From the NCBI RefSeq assembly GCF_028826155.1, contig NZ_JAQGPN010000002.1:62001-126000 (forward strand): DNA of 64,000 nucleotides, given 5' to 3'. The notes below the pieces were generated by a model. That model saw only the letters and a list, made by a program, of their open reading frames with translations, was not told the DNA's origin and ran no database searches. Of the stretch, positions 1 to 8,397 are shown in pieces; the stretch's first letter is position 1; each line of letters starts with the position of its first letter. Both the position numbers and the translations under genes were made by a program. The DNA is from Mesorhizobium shangrilense (lineage in GTDB: Bacteria > Pseudomonadota > Alphaproteobacteria > Rhizobiales > Rhizobiaceae).

Positions 1-646
1 GATAGCGGGCGAGCGTCTTGTCGAGCGTGTCCCAGATCAGCTGGTGATCGTTGCAGTCGACGCCGCCGGAGAAGGCGATCTTGGTGCCGGCGGGCAACAT
101 CACTTCGGTCTCGGTGCGGCGTTTGGCGGCGATGAAGTCGCGGCTGTCGATGACGGCGGCAGTCATGTTGCGGTGATTGACCTTGGACCCGGAGAGCGGC
201 CGCCAGGCGGAGCCGGTGTGCTGCTCGAAGAGGTCGCAGGCGAGGTCGGTGAGCGCTTCGAAGCAGTTGCGGCGTTCGAGCAGCGTGATGCCTTCGGCGG
301 TGAGCTGTTCGAGTTCGACGGACTTGACCTCGGAACCGTCCTGTTCGTCCTGGCTGCGGCGCTGTGCGTGCTCGTTGTCGTCGAGCAGGCGCTGCGCGCG
401 GTAGCCGGCGCGGTGGAACAGGTTGACCGCCGACCACAAGAGGTCCTCGAGGTCGGGCTCGAGGCGGGTGTCGGTGAAGGTCGAGACCAGCGCGTCGAAG
501 ATGTCGATGATCGCGGCCTGGGCGTGGTCGGCGTCGGGCATCGGCCGCGGATCCGGCTCGTCGTGCGGGCGAAACCCGTAGAGCTGCAGTTCCGAAAGGG
601 CGGCGGCGGTGAGCGAGGTGGCGGCGTGAGGCGAGGGCATGATCAT
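1..646 (-). CDS. DUF2493-type protein, 3' end outside the window
   Basis: About 215 codons are present and the gene runs off the window start. The ATG at 646 follows an AAGGAG about 8 bases upstream; a second in-frame ATG lies at 640. The N-terminal half is charged, with a central AEGITLLERRNCFEAL stretch. The visible C-terminal part (GTKIAFSGGVDCNDHQLIWD) matches the start of the DUF2493 fold, a Rossmann-like domain related to the SLOG/YspA group, common on rhizobial plasmids. Function is unknown. It is the third gene of the minus-strand backbone after the helicase and the Toprim protein, but a 323-base structured gap separates it from the latter, so it may be transcribed separately. Confidence 0.85.
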   Translation of the reverse strand, partial: MIMPSPHAATSLTAAALSELQLYGFRPHDEPDPRPMPDADHAQAAIIDIFDALVSTFTDTRLEPDLEDLLWSAVNLFHRAGYRAQRLLDDNEHAQRRSQDEQDGSEVKSVELEQLTAEGITLLERRNCFEALTDLACDLFEQHTGSAWRPLSGSKVNHRNMTAAVIDSRDFIAAKRRTETEVMLPAGTKIAFSGGVDCNDHQLIWDTLDKTLARY

Positions 647-673
647 CGAATGGCTCCTTGGCTGGCTGTGGTG

Positions 674-697
674 GGCCGCGACCTTCGCGGCCTTTTT
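674..697 (+). terminator. Perfect hairpin with T-tract, plus-strand terminator
   Basis: GGCCGCGA and TCGCGGCC pair perfectly around a CCT loop and are followed by TTTTT. The T-tract lies on the plus strand although the flanking genes are on the minus strand, so it would stop antisense transcription or mark an older gene arrangement. Confidence 0.6.
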
Positions 698-734
698 CCG
701 GGATCATCCCTGCGGCGGCGGGCGGGCCGTAGAA

Positions 735-839
735 CCGCGCGCCTCGGCGCGCGGCCGGAACGCCAGTGGAGGATGGCCGGGCGCAGATTTTTTGCTGGGC
801 GAGGAGCGCCGGCCCTGCCGGCGCGGGGAAAAAATCTGC
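735..839. other. Structured intergenic region: GC hairpin and nested inverted repeat
   Basis: CCGCGCGCC and GGCGCGCGG pair around a two-base loop at 735-754. An 11-base arm GCAGATTTTTT (783-793) pairs with AAAAAATCTGC (829-839), and inside it GCGCCGG (806-812) pairs with CCGGCGC (818-824). I see no credible coding region. It could be a small structured RNA, an attenuator or a protein-binding site; none of these is shown. Confidence 0.5.
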
Positions 840-969
840 AGGACGGCCATTTCGAGGCCTGTCCCGGCGACGCTATGATCCCCTCTCGGAAAAGGCTGCG
901 TGGAGGTCGTGAGCTGCGCCGGGACGAGAGCGCGGTCGAGGTCGCGCCGCTGGCCGCCGCCACTCTCCC

Positions 970-2010
970 CTAGCGGGGGACGAAACGGGCGGCGTCGGCG
1001 GCGGTGAGCTGGGCGCAGATGCGCAGGGTCAGGTCGGCGAGGCCGGCGCGGCGCAAATCGTCGTTGAAGTCGCCGAGCGCGGGCTTCAGGCGCATCGTCT
1101 CGATGCCGTCGTTGCAGGCGCGGGCGTGCAGGCGTTCGACGCCGCGGCGGCCGGCTCCGTCGGCATCCTCGGCGATGTAGAGCCGTTTGACGCCGGGCGG
1201 CAGCACGAGTGCGCCGAGATGGGCGGCGGACAATGCGGCGATCATCGGCATCAAGGGCATGATCTGACGCAGTGACAGCATCGTCTCGATGCCCTCGCCG
1301 GCGGTCATCACGTCGGCGGGGTGGTCGAAGCCGAAACGGACACCGTGGCCGAGCAGGGCGCCCATGGCGCGGCGCGGATGTTCGACATGTGCCTTGGCCG
1401 GATGGCGGGGATCGAGCCAGGTGCGGTGCAGGCCTTTGAGCGCCATGCGCTCGTCGGTGACAGCGGCGATCAGGGCGGGAAAGGTGGCGCGGGCGCCGTC
1501 GTCGCCGCGATAGTAGCAGCCGGGGTGGAAGCGGAGGCTGGCGGTCGTGCCGGTGAGATGGGTGAGGCAACGGGCGCGCAGATAGGCTTCGGCGTGGGTG
1601 CCGGAGAGCGTGCCGGACATCGCCCACAGGCGGCGGAAGGCGTCGGAGCGCTGCTTGCCGACGGCAGCGGCGGGTCGGGCGGGCAGCGGGTCGGGGCGCG
1701 GCAGGCTGAGGAATCGGCGGGCCTCGTCGGCAGCGTCGTGGACGGTTTTCAGGCCGCAGCTTTCGCGGATGAGATCGAGCAGATCGCCGTGGCTGCCTTG
1801 TGCGGCGTCGGTCCATTTCCCGGCCGCTCCCTTGCCGCTGTCGGGACCGGCGAGGCGGACGTAGAGCGAACGGCCGGGATTGTTGGCGGTGTCGCCGACC
1901 AGCCAGTAGCGGCCATGTTTCGAGCCGCTGGAGAGATAGTGGCGGCACACCGCCTCGGCGTTGCGGGCAAGAGAGCGCGACAGGTCATGGATGGCGTGGG
2001 GAGGGGTCAT
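970..2010 (-). CDS. Toprim-domain protein (plasmid primase-like)
   Basis: The protein has 346 residues. The start at 2010 lies 9 bases after the helicase stop, so the two are probably one operon. The N-terminal half resembles the DUF7146/virulence-associated E leader of plasmid Toprim proteins. The C-terminal Toprim fold is visible as AGEGIETMLSL (catalytic Glu) followed by LYIAEDADGAG, with the acidic D-x-D pair. Such proteins are thought to act as primase-like or nucleic-acid-handling enzymes during plasmid establishment. No zinc finger is evident. Substrate and partners are inferred from context only. Confidence 0.85.
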   Translation of the reverse strand: MTPPHAIHDLSRSLARNAEAVCRHYLSSGSKHGRYWLVGDTANNPGRSLYVRLAGPDSGKGAAGKWTDAAQGSHGDLLDLIRESCGLKTVHDAADEARRFLSLPRPDPLPARPAAAVGKQRSDAFRRLWAMSGTLSGTHAEAYLRARCLTHLTGTTASLRFHPGCYYRGDDGARATFPALIAAVTDERMALKGLHRTWLDPRHPAKAHVEHPRRAMGALLGHGVRFGFDHPADVMTAGEGIETMLSLRQIMPLMPMIAALSAAHLGALVLPPGVKRLYIAEDADGAGRRGVERLHARACNDGIETMRLKPALGDFNDDLRRAGLADLTLRICAQLTAADAARFVPR

Positions 2011-2018
2011 GGCGCACC

Positions 2019-5000
2019 TCACGCGGCGGCGCGGTCGATGACCGCGGTCAGCGGATAGCGGGCGACGAGCCGGTCGAGGATGGCCGGGCCGTCGCTGCCG
2101 ACGGGAATGAAGAAGCGCAGTTTCCAGCCGATGATCTCGTGGATGAGACCGTAGGCGGCGAGACGGTCGCGCATGGCCTGGCTGAAGCCGGTGAGTTCGA
2201 CACGATACTCGTCCATGACGCGGACGCGCCTGAGCTGCAGGCCTTCGGCGAGCTGCAGGGTGGCCTTGCCGTCGGCGACGAGCCGCCAGGCCTCGTTGGT
2301 CGCCAGCTGCGGGGCGTCGTCGAGGCCGAGGTTGCGATAGAAGCGGCCGAGCAGGGCGGGCGGGAGGAGGCGGCCGATGACGCGCTCGCCGTCGTCGGTC
2401 TGCAGGCGATAGACGCGGCAGTTGTCGTCGGGCAGCCGCCGCCAGATCGGCAGGAGCAGCCCGGTGACGATGTGGAAGGTGGAGTCGGAGAACTCCGGCA
2501 GGGTTTCGATCTCGGCCTGCCAGGCGGCGGCGAAGCGGTCGCGATCGGCCGGCTCCCAGTGGGTGTCTTCGAGCGCATGGACAGGCATGCCGTGCTGTTC
2601 CATGGGCCGGATCAGGCGGATGCGGCGCTCGATGCTGCCGTCGTCGAGCATCAGGCTGGGGGCGGAAACTTTGACGCAGGCGCGGTTGGAGCGGTCGTTG
2701 ACCAGCAGGGCGGCGCCCGGCGTGTCGGCCAGCGCTAGCGCGTCGGCAAGGGTGAGCGGATGGTTGCGCTCGCGCTTGGCGATGGTGAAGATGCGGGTCT
2801 CGGCGCCGCTGGCGGGATGGGTGTAGACGGTGCGCCGCGCTTCGATGCTGAGCGCATCGGCGCTGATCGTCTCCAGGCCCTTGTCGTAGACGCCGGCGGC
2901 GATCGCGCCCTCGATGCGGGCGGCGAGCAGCTGCTCGAACACCTCGAACAGCGCGTTCTGCAGCGCGATCGGCAGAGCCAGCAGACGGTTCAGGAAGGTG
3001 GTGATGGGCGGCAGCTCGTCCTTCAGCCCGCCGCCGTCGGCGTCGCGGAGCGACAGGCCGGTGGCGGATTCGAAGCGCTGTAGCGAACAGCATTCGACCT
3101 TGCCGGCGTAGGTGAGCATGTAGAACTGCCGGAGCGCATCACGGGCGTAGTGCGATTCCAGATTGTCGTCGGCGCGGAACAGGCCCTGGCCGCCGGTCTG
3201 GCGCTGGCCCTTGGTGATGGCGCCGAGCGTGTCGAGGCGGCGCGCAATGGTCGACAGGAAGCGCTTTTCACCCTTCACATTGGTGGCGACGGGACGAAAT
3301 AGCGGCGGCTGCGCCTGGTTGGTGCGATTTGAGCGGCCAAGCCCCTGGATGGCGGTGTCGGCCTTCCAGCCGGCCTCCAGCATGTAGTGGACGCGCAGCC
3401 GCTGGTTTCTGGCGGCAAGGTCAGCGTGGTAGGAGCGGCCGGTGCCGCCGGCGTCGGAGAAGATGAGGATCTGCTTGTCGTCGTCCTGGAACGCCTGCGC
3501 CTCGGCGAGGTTGGCGCTTGCCGCACGGTTTTCGACGGCCAGCCGATCGAGCCCGTTGGCGGCGATCTTGCGGACGATGCGCCGGCTGCGGCCGGTGACT
3601 TCGGCGACCTTGTCGGTGCCGAAGCGCTGGATGATCTGGTCGAGCGCGGCCGGGATCGGCGGCAGCGAGGCGAGGTGCTCGATCAGCCGGTCGCGCTGCT
3701 CGACGGCCTCGCGGCAGATGACCGGTTGACCTTCGTGAAAGGCGGGCCGCGACGAGATGTTGCCGTCGGCGTCGGAGAACTCGTCGAACAGCTGCACGGG
3801 AAAGGAGTTCATGAGGTAGTCCATGACGTACTCCCTCGGCGTGACGTCAATCTGCAGGTCGCTCCACTCCTCGGTCGGGATCTCGGCGAGGCGGCGTTCC
3901 ATCAGCGCCTCGCCGGTGGAGACGATCTGGATGACGGCGGCGTGGCCCTGCGCCAGCTCGTGGTCGACGCTGGCGATCAGCGTCGGCGTCTTCATCGAGG
4001 TGATCAGGTGCGAGAAGAAGCGCTGTTTTGACGACTCGAAGGCGGAGCGCGCGGCGGACTTGGCTTGCGCGTTGAGCGTGCCATGTTCGCCGGTGATGTT
4101 GGCGGCCCGCATCGCCGCGTCGAGATGATTGTGGATGATGGTGAAGGCGTCGGCATAGGCGTCGTAGATGGCGATCTGCTCGTCGCTGAGCTGGTGCTCG
4201 AGGAGGTCGTAGACGACGCCTTCGTAGGACAGCGAGCGGGCGGTGTAGAGGCCGAGCGCCTTCAGGTCGCGGGCCAGCACCTCCATGGCGGCGACGCCGC
4301 CGGCGTGAATCGCCTGGATGAACTCGGCGCGGGTGGCGAAGGGGAAGTCGTCTGAGCCCCACAGGCCGAGGCGCTGCGCATAGGCGAGGTTTTCGACGTC
4401 GGTGGCGCCGGTGGCCGAGACGTAGACGACGCGGGCATCGGGCAGGGCGTGCTGCAGGCGCAGCCCGGCGCGGCCTTGCTGCGAGGGGGCCTGGATGCCG
4501 CGGTCGGACTTGCCGCCGCCGGCATTGGCCATGGCGTGGGCCTCGTCGAAGACGATGAGGCCGTCGAAATCGCGGCCGAGCCAGTCGACGATCTGCTGCA
4601 CGCGCGACGCCTTGCCCTCGCGCTCCTGGGTGCGGATGGTGGCGTAGGTGGTGAACAGGATGCCCTCGGCGAGCTTGATCGGCGTGCCCTGGCGGAAGCG
4701 CGACAGCGGCGTGACCTGCAGGCGCTCCTGACCGAGCGCGGACCAGTCGCGCTGCGCGTCGTCGATCAGCTTGTCGGACTTGGAGATCCAGATCGCCTTG
4801 CGGCGGCCCTTCAGCCAGTTGTCGAGCAGGATGCCGGCGGCCTGGCGGCCCTTGCCGGCGCCGGTGCCGTCGCCCAAAAACCAGCCGCGGCGGAAGCGGA
4901 CAGCGCCCTCGGCCTCGTCGGCGGCGGCGGCGATCGTGTCGAAGGTCGCGTCGACGGTCCAGGATCCGTCGAGCCGGCCGGAGTGGGCCTCGCCGGCGTA

Positions 5001-6362
5001 GATGACGCTCTCCAGCTGGGCGTCGGACAGGATGCCGTCGCTGATCAGGCGGGACGGCAGATGCGGCCGGTAGCTGGGCCGCGGCGGCGCGACCGAGGCC
5101 ATGGCGGCGGACTGGACGAGGGTGTCGGGGTGCGGCTGCGCGTCGGGGATGCGGATCGACTGCAGGGCGTAGGTTTCGTAGATCGCCTGGCTCAAGGCGT
5201 GGCCCTGCGGCGGCGTCCAGGCGCAGGTCTCGTAGGCGAGTTCGACGGCTGGTTCGCTTGGCCGTGTGACGGACGGGACAGGCGCGCGGCGCGGCGCGGG
5301 CGGGGCGGTGGTGCGGCGCGCTGGCAGCGTTGGCAGCGGGGTGACGCTGACCGGGGCGCGGTCCGGAAGAGTGGCGAGCAGCGGCAGCAGCGCGTGTGCG
5401 TCGGCGACCTCGGGGCAGGATGCGACGAAGACGTCGGCGCGATCGGCGGGGATCTTGTCGAAGACAGAGAGGCGCGTGGCGATCGACGTGCCGTGGCGGG
5501 CATAGGCGCGGCCGTCGATCGGCGCCGTGAAGACCAGGCGCGCCTGCTGCTGGAGGCGGATGAAGGTGTCGCGCAGCGCCGGGTTGTCGGGCGACTGGCT
5601 GGCCCCGGTGATGGCGACGAGGCGGCCGCCGGGGGCGAGGCGGGCAAGCGCGGAGCCGATGTGGCGCAGCGCGGCATCGGCGACGCGGCCTTCGACATGG
5701 GCGGCGACCGAAAACGGCGGATTCATCAGAACGACGGAAGGACGAAGGGCGGCGTCGAGATGGTCGTGGATATGGGCGGCGTCGTGCTGGGTGAGCGAAT
5801 GCCCGGGGAAGAGGGAGGCGAGCAGCGCGGCGCGGGTGTCGGCCAGCTCGTTGAGGAGGAGCCGGGCGCCGGCGAGTTCGGCGTGGATGGCGAGCAGGCC
5901 GGTGCCGGCTGATGGCTCGAGCACGATGTCGGTGCGGGAGATCCGGGCGGCGGCGGCGGCGCAATAGGCGAGCGGCAGCGGTGTCGACAGCTGCTGCAGG
6001 GCCTGGCTCTCGGCCGAACGCTTGGTATGGGTGGGAAACAGCGCGGCGATGCGGGCGAGCATGGCGAGCGCTGCCGCCGGATCGGCGGCGCGGCGCAGGA
6101 TGGCGGGCCCGAACTTGCGCAGGAAGAGCAGTTGCGCGACCTCGCAGGCTTCATAGGCGTCCTTCCACAGCCACAGGCCTTCGGCGTCGGAGCCGCCGAA
6201 CTGGTGGGTCATGGCGGCACGCAGCGCGTCGCTGGTGACCGGCAAGCCCTGCTCGAGCGTCGGCAGCAGCTGCGCTGCGGCAGCAATTATGGGCGCGGCC
6301 CGGGCAGGCAGGACGGCGGGAGCGGCCGCGGCAGCGGCCGCGGGAGAGACGGTCAGGGTCAT
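2019..6362 (-). CDS. Strawberry-notch (DarB-like) methyltransferase-helicase
   Basis: The protein has 1447 residues. Near residues 149-158 there is an AdoMet-binding motif I (EPSAGTGLLA) and at about 214 an NPPF catalytic motif, as in N6-adenine methyltransferases. A strawberry-notch SF2 helicase follows, with Walker A GDGTGAGKGRQ at about 495 and DEAH in FDEAHAMAN at about 604; the conserved C-terminal helicase half follows. Phage P1 DarB has the same architecture and protects incoming DNA from restriction, so an anti-restriction role during transfer is a reasonable inference. It is intact and long, unlike many neighbours. The start at 6362 lies 17 bases downstream of a 56-base leader element that recurs at 7348-7403. 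Confidence 0.92.
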   Translation of the reverse strand: MTLTVSPAAAAAAAPAVLPARAAPIIAAAAQLLPTLEQGLPVTSDALRAAMTHQFGGSDAEGLWLWKDAYEACEVAQLLFLRKFGPAILRRAADPAAALAMLARIAALFPTHTKRSAESQALQQLSTPLPLAYCAAAAARISRTDIVLEPSAGTGLLAIHAELAGARLLLNELADTRAALLASLFPGHSLTQHDAAHIHDHLDAALRPSVVLMNPPFSVAAHVEGRVADAALRHIGSALARLAPGGRLVAITGASQSPDNPALRDTFIRLQQQARLVFTAPIDGRAYARHGTSIATRLSVFDKIPADRADVFVASCPEVADAHALLPLLATLPDRAPVSVTPLPTLPARRTTAPPAPRRAPVPSVTRPSEPAVELAYETCAWTPPQGHALSQAIYETYALQSIRIPDAQPHPDTLVQSAAMASVAPPRPSYRPHLPSRLISDGILSDAQLESVIYAGEAHSGRLDGSWTVDATFDTIAAAADEAEGAVRFRRGWFLGDGTGAGKGRQAAGILLDNWLKGRRKAIWISKSDKLIDDAQRDWSALGQERLQVTPLSRFRQGTPIKLAEGILFTTYATIRTQEREGKASRVQQIVDWLGRDFDGLIVFDEAHAMANAGGGKSDRGIQAPSQQGRAGLRLQHALPDARVVYVSATGATDVENLAYAQRLGLWGSDDFPFATRAEFIQAIHAGGVAAMEVLARDLKALGLYTARSLSYEGVVYDLLEHQLSDEQIAIYDAYADAFTIIHNHLDAAMRAANITGEHGTLNAQAKSAARSAFESSKQRFFSHLITSMKTPTLIASVDHELAQGHAAVIQIVSTGEALMERRLAEIPTEEWSDLQIDVTPREYVMDYLMNSFPVQLFDEFSDADGNISSRPAFHEGQPVICREAVEQRDRLIEHLASLPPIPAALDQIIQRFGTDKVAEVTGRSRRIVRKIAANGLDRLAVENRAASANLAEAQAFQDDDKQILIFSDAGGTGRSYHADLAARNQRLRVHYMLEAGWKADTAIQGLGRSNRTNQAQPPLFRPVATNVKGEKRFLSTIARRLDTLGAITKGQRQTGGQGLFRADDNLESHYARDALRQFYMLTYAGKVECCSLQRFESATGLSLRDADGGGLKDELPPITTFLNRLLALPIALQNALFEVFEQLLAARIEGAIAAGVYDKGLETISADALSIEARRTVYTHPASGAETRIFTIAKRERNHPLTLADALALADTPGAALLVNDRSNRACVKVSAPSLMLDDGSIERRIRLIRPMEQHGMPVHALEDTHWEPADRDRFAAAWQAEIETLPEFSDSTFHIVTGLLLPIWRRLPDDNCRVYRLQTDDGERVIGRLLPPALLGRFYRNLGLDDAPQLATNEAWRLVADGKATLQLAEGLQLRRVRVMDEYRVELTGFSQAMRDRLAAYGLIHEIIGWKLRFFIPVGSDGPAILDRLVARYPLTAVIDRAAA

Positions 6363-6379
6363 GGAGGAAGCCTCGCGGA

Positions 6380-6435
6380 GAGCGCGGTGAGGGAACCGAA
6401 CCGCGCGAACGCGCTCTCTCTGGCCCGCCCGGTTC
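6380..6435 (-). repeat. 56-bp leader repeat, copy A
   Basis: Identical over 56 bases to 7348-7403. It contains the core GCGCGGTGAGGGAACCGAAC and lies just upstream of the helicase start, in minus orientation. A shared promoter or 5' leader is likely. Confidence 0.7.
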
Positions 6436-6554
6436 TCCCTCCTCGCGGGACGCTCTCACTCTCACTGGGCGCGGGGGAGTGCGTGTTCGGATTGGCGGGT
6501 GTTGTTGGGAGGCGCTGTCAGGTATTCTGCAGTGTTCTTAGGAGGAAGAGCGCG

Positions 6555-6983
6555 ATGCGTTATCAAGAGCTCATACTCGACGAGAAGACCGAGAAGATTG
6601 ACGGCGAGATCTATCGAGTCGTCATTGACAGCATGTTTGACGATGAAGCGTGCTCGATCGATTTTGCGGGTCGCATTCTACGGGAGGATCGGCCCGTGGC
6701 TGTGGTTACCTTGCGGGCTACTGTCATCAATCCGCTTGATGTGACCGGGATGTTGCTTTTTGCGGGCGGGGTGTACGGCGTTTGCGTCGCGGGCGGCCTC
6801 ATTGGGGCGGTAGGCAAAACCGCTTTCCAATCCTACGAGGCTGCAAAGAAGGATAGCCCGACGGCTTCACGGTCGGAGAAAGCGAAGATGGTGTGGGAGG
6901 GTGTCGTGGCCCGCAAGACAGATTTGAAGGGTGAAGCGGTAAAATCGCTGACGGGATGCGTGACAAAGTTTTTTGGACCATGA
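6555..6983 (+). CDS. Hypothetical protein with hydrophobic centre
   Basis: The product has 142 residues; the ATG at 6555 follows a strong GGAGGAAG. I do not recognise the family. The first 50 residues are charged and beta-rich (RYQELILDEKTEKIDGEIYR). A glycine-rich hydrophobic segment lies at about residues 62-88 (LLFAGGVYGVCVAGG), and the C-terminal part is basic. It could be membrane-associated. It converges with the small membrane-protein gene ending at 6985. Base composition is visibly lower in GC than the helicase operon. Confidence 0.75.
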   Translation: MRYQELILDEKTEKIDGEIYRVVIDSMFDDEACSIDFAGRILREDRPVAVVTLRATVINPLDVTGMLLFAGGVYGVCVAGGLIGAVGKTAFQSYEAAKKDSPTASRSEKAKMVWEGVVARKTDLKGEAVKSLTGCVTKFFGP

Positions 6984-6984
6984 C

Positions 6985-7227
6985 TCAGGGCGCGCGAGGC
7001 TCTGGAGGCATCAGAACGTAGCTGGCGACACGGCAACCAACGCCGATGCCGTGATAGATAGTGGGTACAGATAAGACGAAAAGCGCTGTGGTGGTGCTTA
7101 GCGGCAGCGCCGCGAGGCTCATGAGCACGGTGGCTCCGACAAACCAGGGATTGCTAACCATCCGTGTTACGTTTTCGGCGCGGCGATTGAAGCTGTCACT
7201 CAGGCGTGCGCGTGTCTCATTTTTCAT
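6985..7227 (-). CDS. Small membrane protein, unknown function
   Basis: The product has 80 residues and begins MKNETRARLSDSFNRRAENV, a basic amphipathic stretch. Two hydrophobic segments follow (PWFVGATVLMSLAALPL and TTALFVLSVPTIYH), consistent with a two-pass inner-membrane protein. AAGGAG precedes the ATG. The start overlaps the stop of a 34-codon upstream ORF as ATGA, which suggests translational coupling. A partial copy of its 5' region occurs at about 7842-7904, in front of another small gene. Function unknown. Confidence 0.7.
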   Translation of the reverse strand: MKNETRARLSDSFNRRAENVTRMVSNPWFVGATVLMSLAALPLSTTTALFVLSVPTIYHGIGVGCRVASYVLMPPEPRAP

Positions 7228-7328
7228 ATTTGTCTCCTTGTTATTGTTGGCCTTTTGGGCAGTTGATTTTTAGCATTTTTGAACGGTGGCGTCCGCATCG
7301 GTTTGGATTCTGTCCACGCCGTAGTCAT
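7224..7328 (-). CDS. 34-residue basic leader ORF
   Basis: The frame starts at an ATG at 7328, 19 bases after the second copy of the 56-bp leader, behind AAGGAAGAGGG. It encodes a basic peptide (MTTAWTESKPMRTPPFKNAK at its start) and ends in an ATGA overlap with the next small membrane-protein gene. Too short for the usual gene-size limits; supported by its ribosome site and coupling. It may be a leader peptide or the stump of a longer gene. Confidence 0.4.
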   Translation of the reverse strand: MTTAWTESKPMRTPPFKNAKNQLPKRPTITRRQI

Positions 7329-7347
7329 GGTAGCCCTCTTCCTTGCG

Positions 7348-7403
7348 GAGCGCGGTGAGGGAACCGAACCGCGCGAACGCGCTCTCTCTGGCCCGCCCGG
7401 TTC
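7348..7403 (-). repeat. 56-bp leader repeat, copy B
   Basis: Exact copy of 6380-6435. As with copy A, an ATG with a ribosome site follows about 19 bases downstream on the minus strand. The two copies drive different coding sequences, so the leader has been duplicated or the gene behind one copy replaced. Confidence 0.7.
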
Positions 7404-7444
7404 GGCTTCTTCCCGGGAGGCCTCTCTCTCTGGGGTATTAGCGC

Positions 7445-7468
7445 GGGCGGCCTGAGAGGGGGCCGCCC
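7445..7468. other. Hairpin in the 7.4-7.7 kb non-coding stretch
   Basis: GGGCGGCC and GGCCGCCC pair around an eight-base loop, without a T-tract. The remaining bases from 7404 to 7674 contain no gene I can support. Confidence 0.35.
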
Positions 7469-7674
7469 GGATCCTCGTCTGAGTCTGGAGCTTACTGCAC
7501 GGCAGGGCGACGGCAGCTGCGTGAAGGTCGGCCGAAGGTTCCGATGTTACCAGTCAGAGCCGCGAGCTGTGGGCTATGCAACGAACATCGGGGACGGTGG
7601 CGCAGCCTTCGCCACAGTCGAGATTGGCGGATGAATGGGCATGCGAACAAGGTTTTGCAGGAAACGGGAGCGCA

Positions 7675-7839
7675 CTACTTGTCTTTGTTGAGCAACGCGT
7701 GCGTCCTCTTGCTGACCTCATCGGCGTGCCGGATTGCCGCGTGAAGCGAGGCGCGGGTCTGCTTGGACCGCTCAAGCTGCGCGCGGGCTTCGTCGAATTC
7801 CTTCGTCAATGTTTGTTGAAATTCCTTGTCGCTTTTCAT
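7675..7839 (-). CDS. 54-residue coiled-coil protein
   Basis: The product is a short, highly charged helical protein (MKSDKEFQQTLTKEFDEARA at its start) with heptad-like spacing through AQLERSKQTRASLHAAI. GGGAGAG lies upstream of the ATG at 7839. A 12-codon ORF starting at 7871 (MKNETRTRESR) ends in an ATGA overlap with this start and resembles the first residues of the membrane protein at 6985-7227, so the upstream part looks like a duplicated stub. Function unknown. Confidence 0.55.
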   Translation of the reverse strand: MKSDKEFQQTLTKEFDEARAQLERSKQTRASLHAAIRHADEVSKRTHALLNKDK

Positions 7840-7990
7840 CTACTCTCCCGTGTGCGTGTTTCATTTTTCATACTGTATCCTTGTTGTTGCCCTTTTGGAT
7901 AGTTAGGCAGAGTCCCTTGATATCATGTAAACTGTATTTACGACTTATTGTGGTATTATTTTGAGCGCATTATTTATGCAGCGGGTGAGC

Positions 7991-8338
7991 ATGGCTCATT
8001 CATCTGAAAGCGAAGGGTCAGCGGCAAGCGGCGTGGATGATGATGTCATCGAGGAGATGCGGCGGTTTCGCGCCAGGATCAAGCGGGCGCGACTGTCGGG
8101 CGTGTTCATGTTCGCCGACGGCTCGGCGGAGTTTTACGAGAACGGGCAACGGCATTCGGAGGACGGCCCCGCGGTGCTGGCGGCCGATGGATCATTGCTG
8201 TGGTATCGCCGCGACAGGCTGCATCGCGACGACGGGCCGGCCATCGAGGAGGCCAACGGCAATCGCGCCTGGTATCGGCACGGCAAGCTGCACCGCGACG
8301 ACGGGCTGGCGCTGATCGTCGGCGGCAGGATGCGGTGA
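7991..8338 (+). CDS. YwqK/MORN-like repeat protein, short form
   Basis: The product has 115 residues from the ATG at 7991 (GGGTGAG upstream); an in-frame ATG at 7961 is less likely. It contains three repeats of the form G-x-LHRDDGPA, as in RDRLHRDDGPAIEEANGNRA, related to the MORN_2 repeats of proteins annotated as YwqK-family antitoxins. There is no signal peptide. It is one of four such proteins in the window (also 8398, 9816, 48687). Real function is unknown; the antitoxin name is an annotation habit, not evidence. Confidence 0.75.
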   Translation: MAHSSESEGSAASGVDDDVIEEMRRFRARIKRARLSGVFMFADGSAEFYENGQRHSEDGPAVLAADGSLLWYRRDRLHRDDGPAIEEANGNRAWYRHGKLHRDDGLALIVGGRMR

Positions 8339-8397
8339 TTCCGCGACGGGGAAGAAGTCGCGCTGGTCTGACAACGGGCGTGTCCGGCGTGGCGTGG

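Noticed and set aside
44..973. 309-codon plus-strand frame at the window start
   Set aside because: Antisense to the DUF2493 gene and the structured gap; no ribosome site.
4449..5912. 487-codon plus-strand frame inside the helicase gene
   Set aside because: Antisense shadow of the strawberry-notch gene, which has clear motifs in its own frame.
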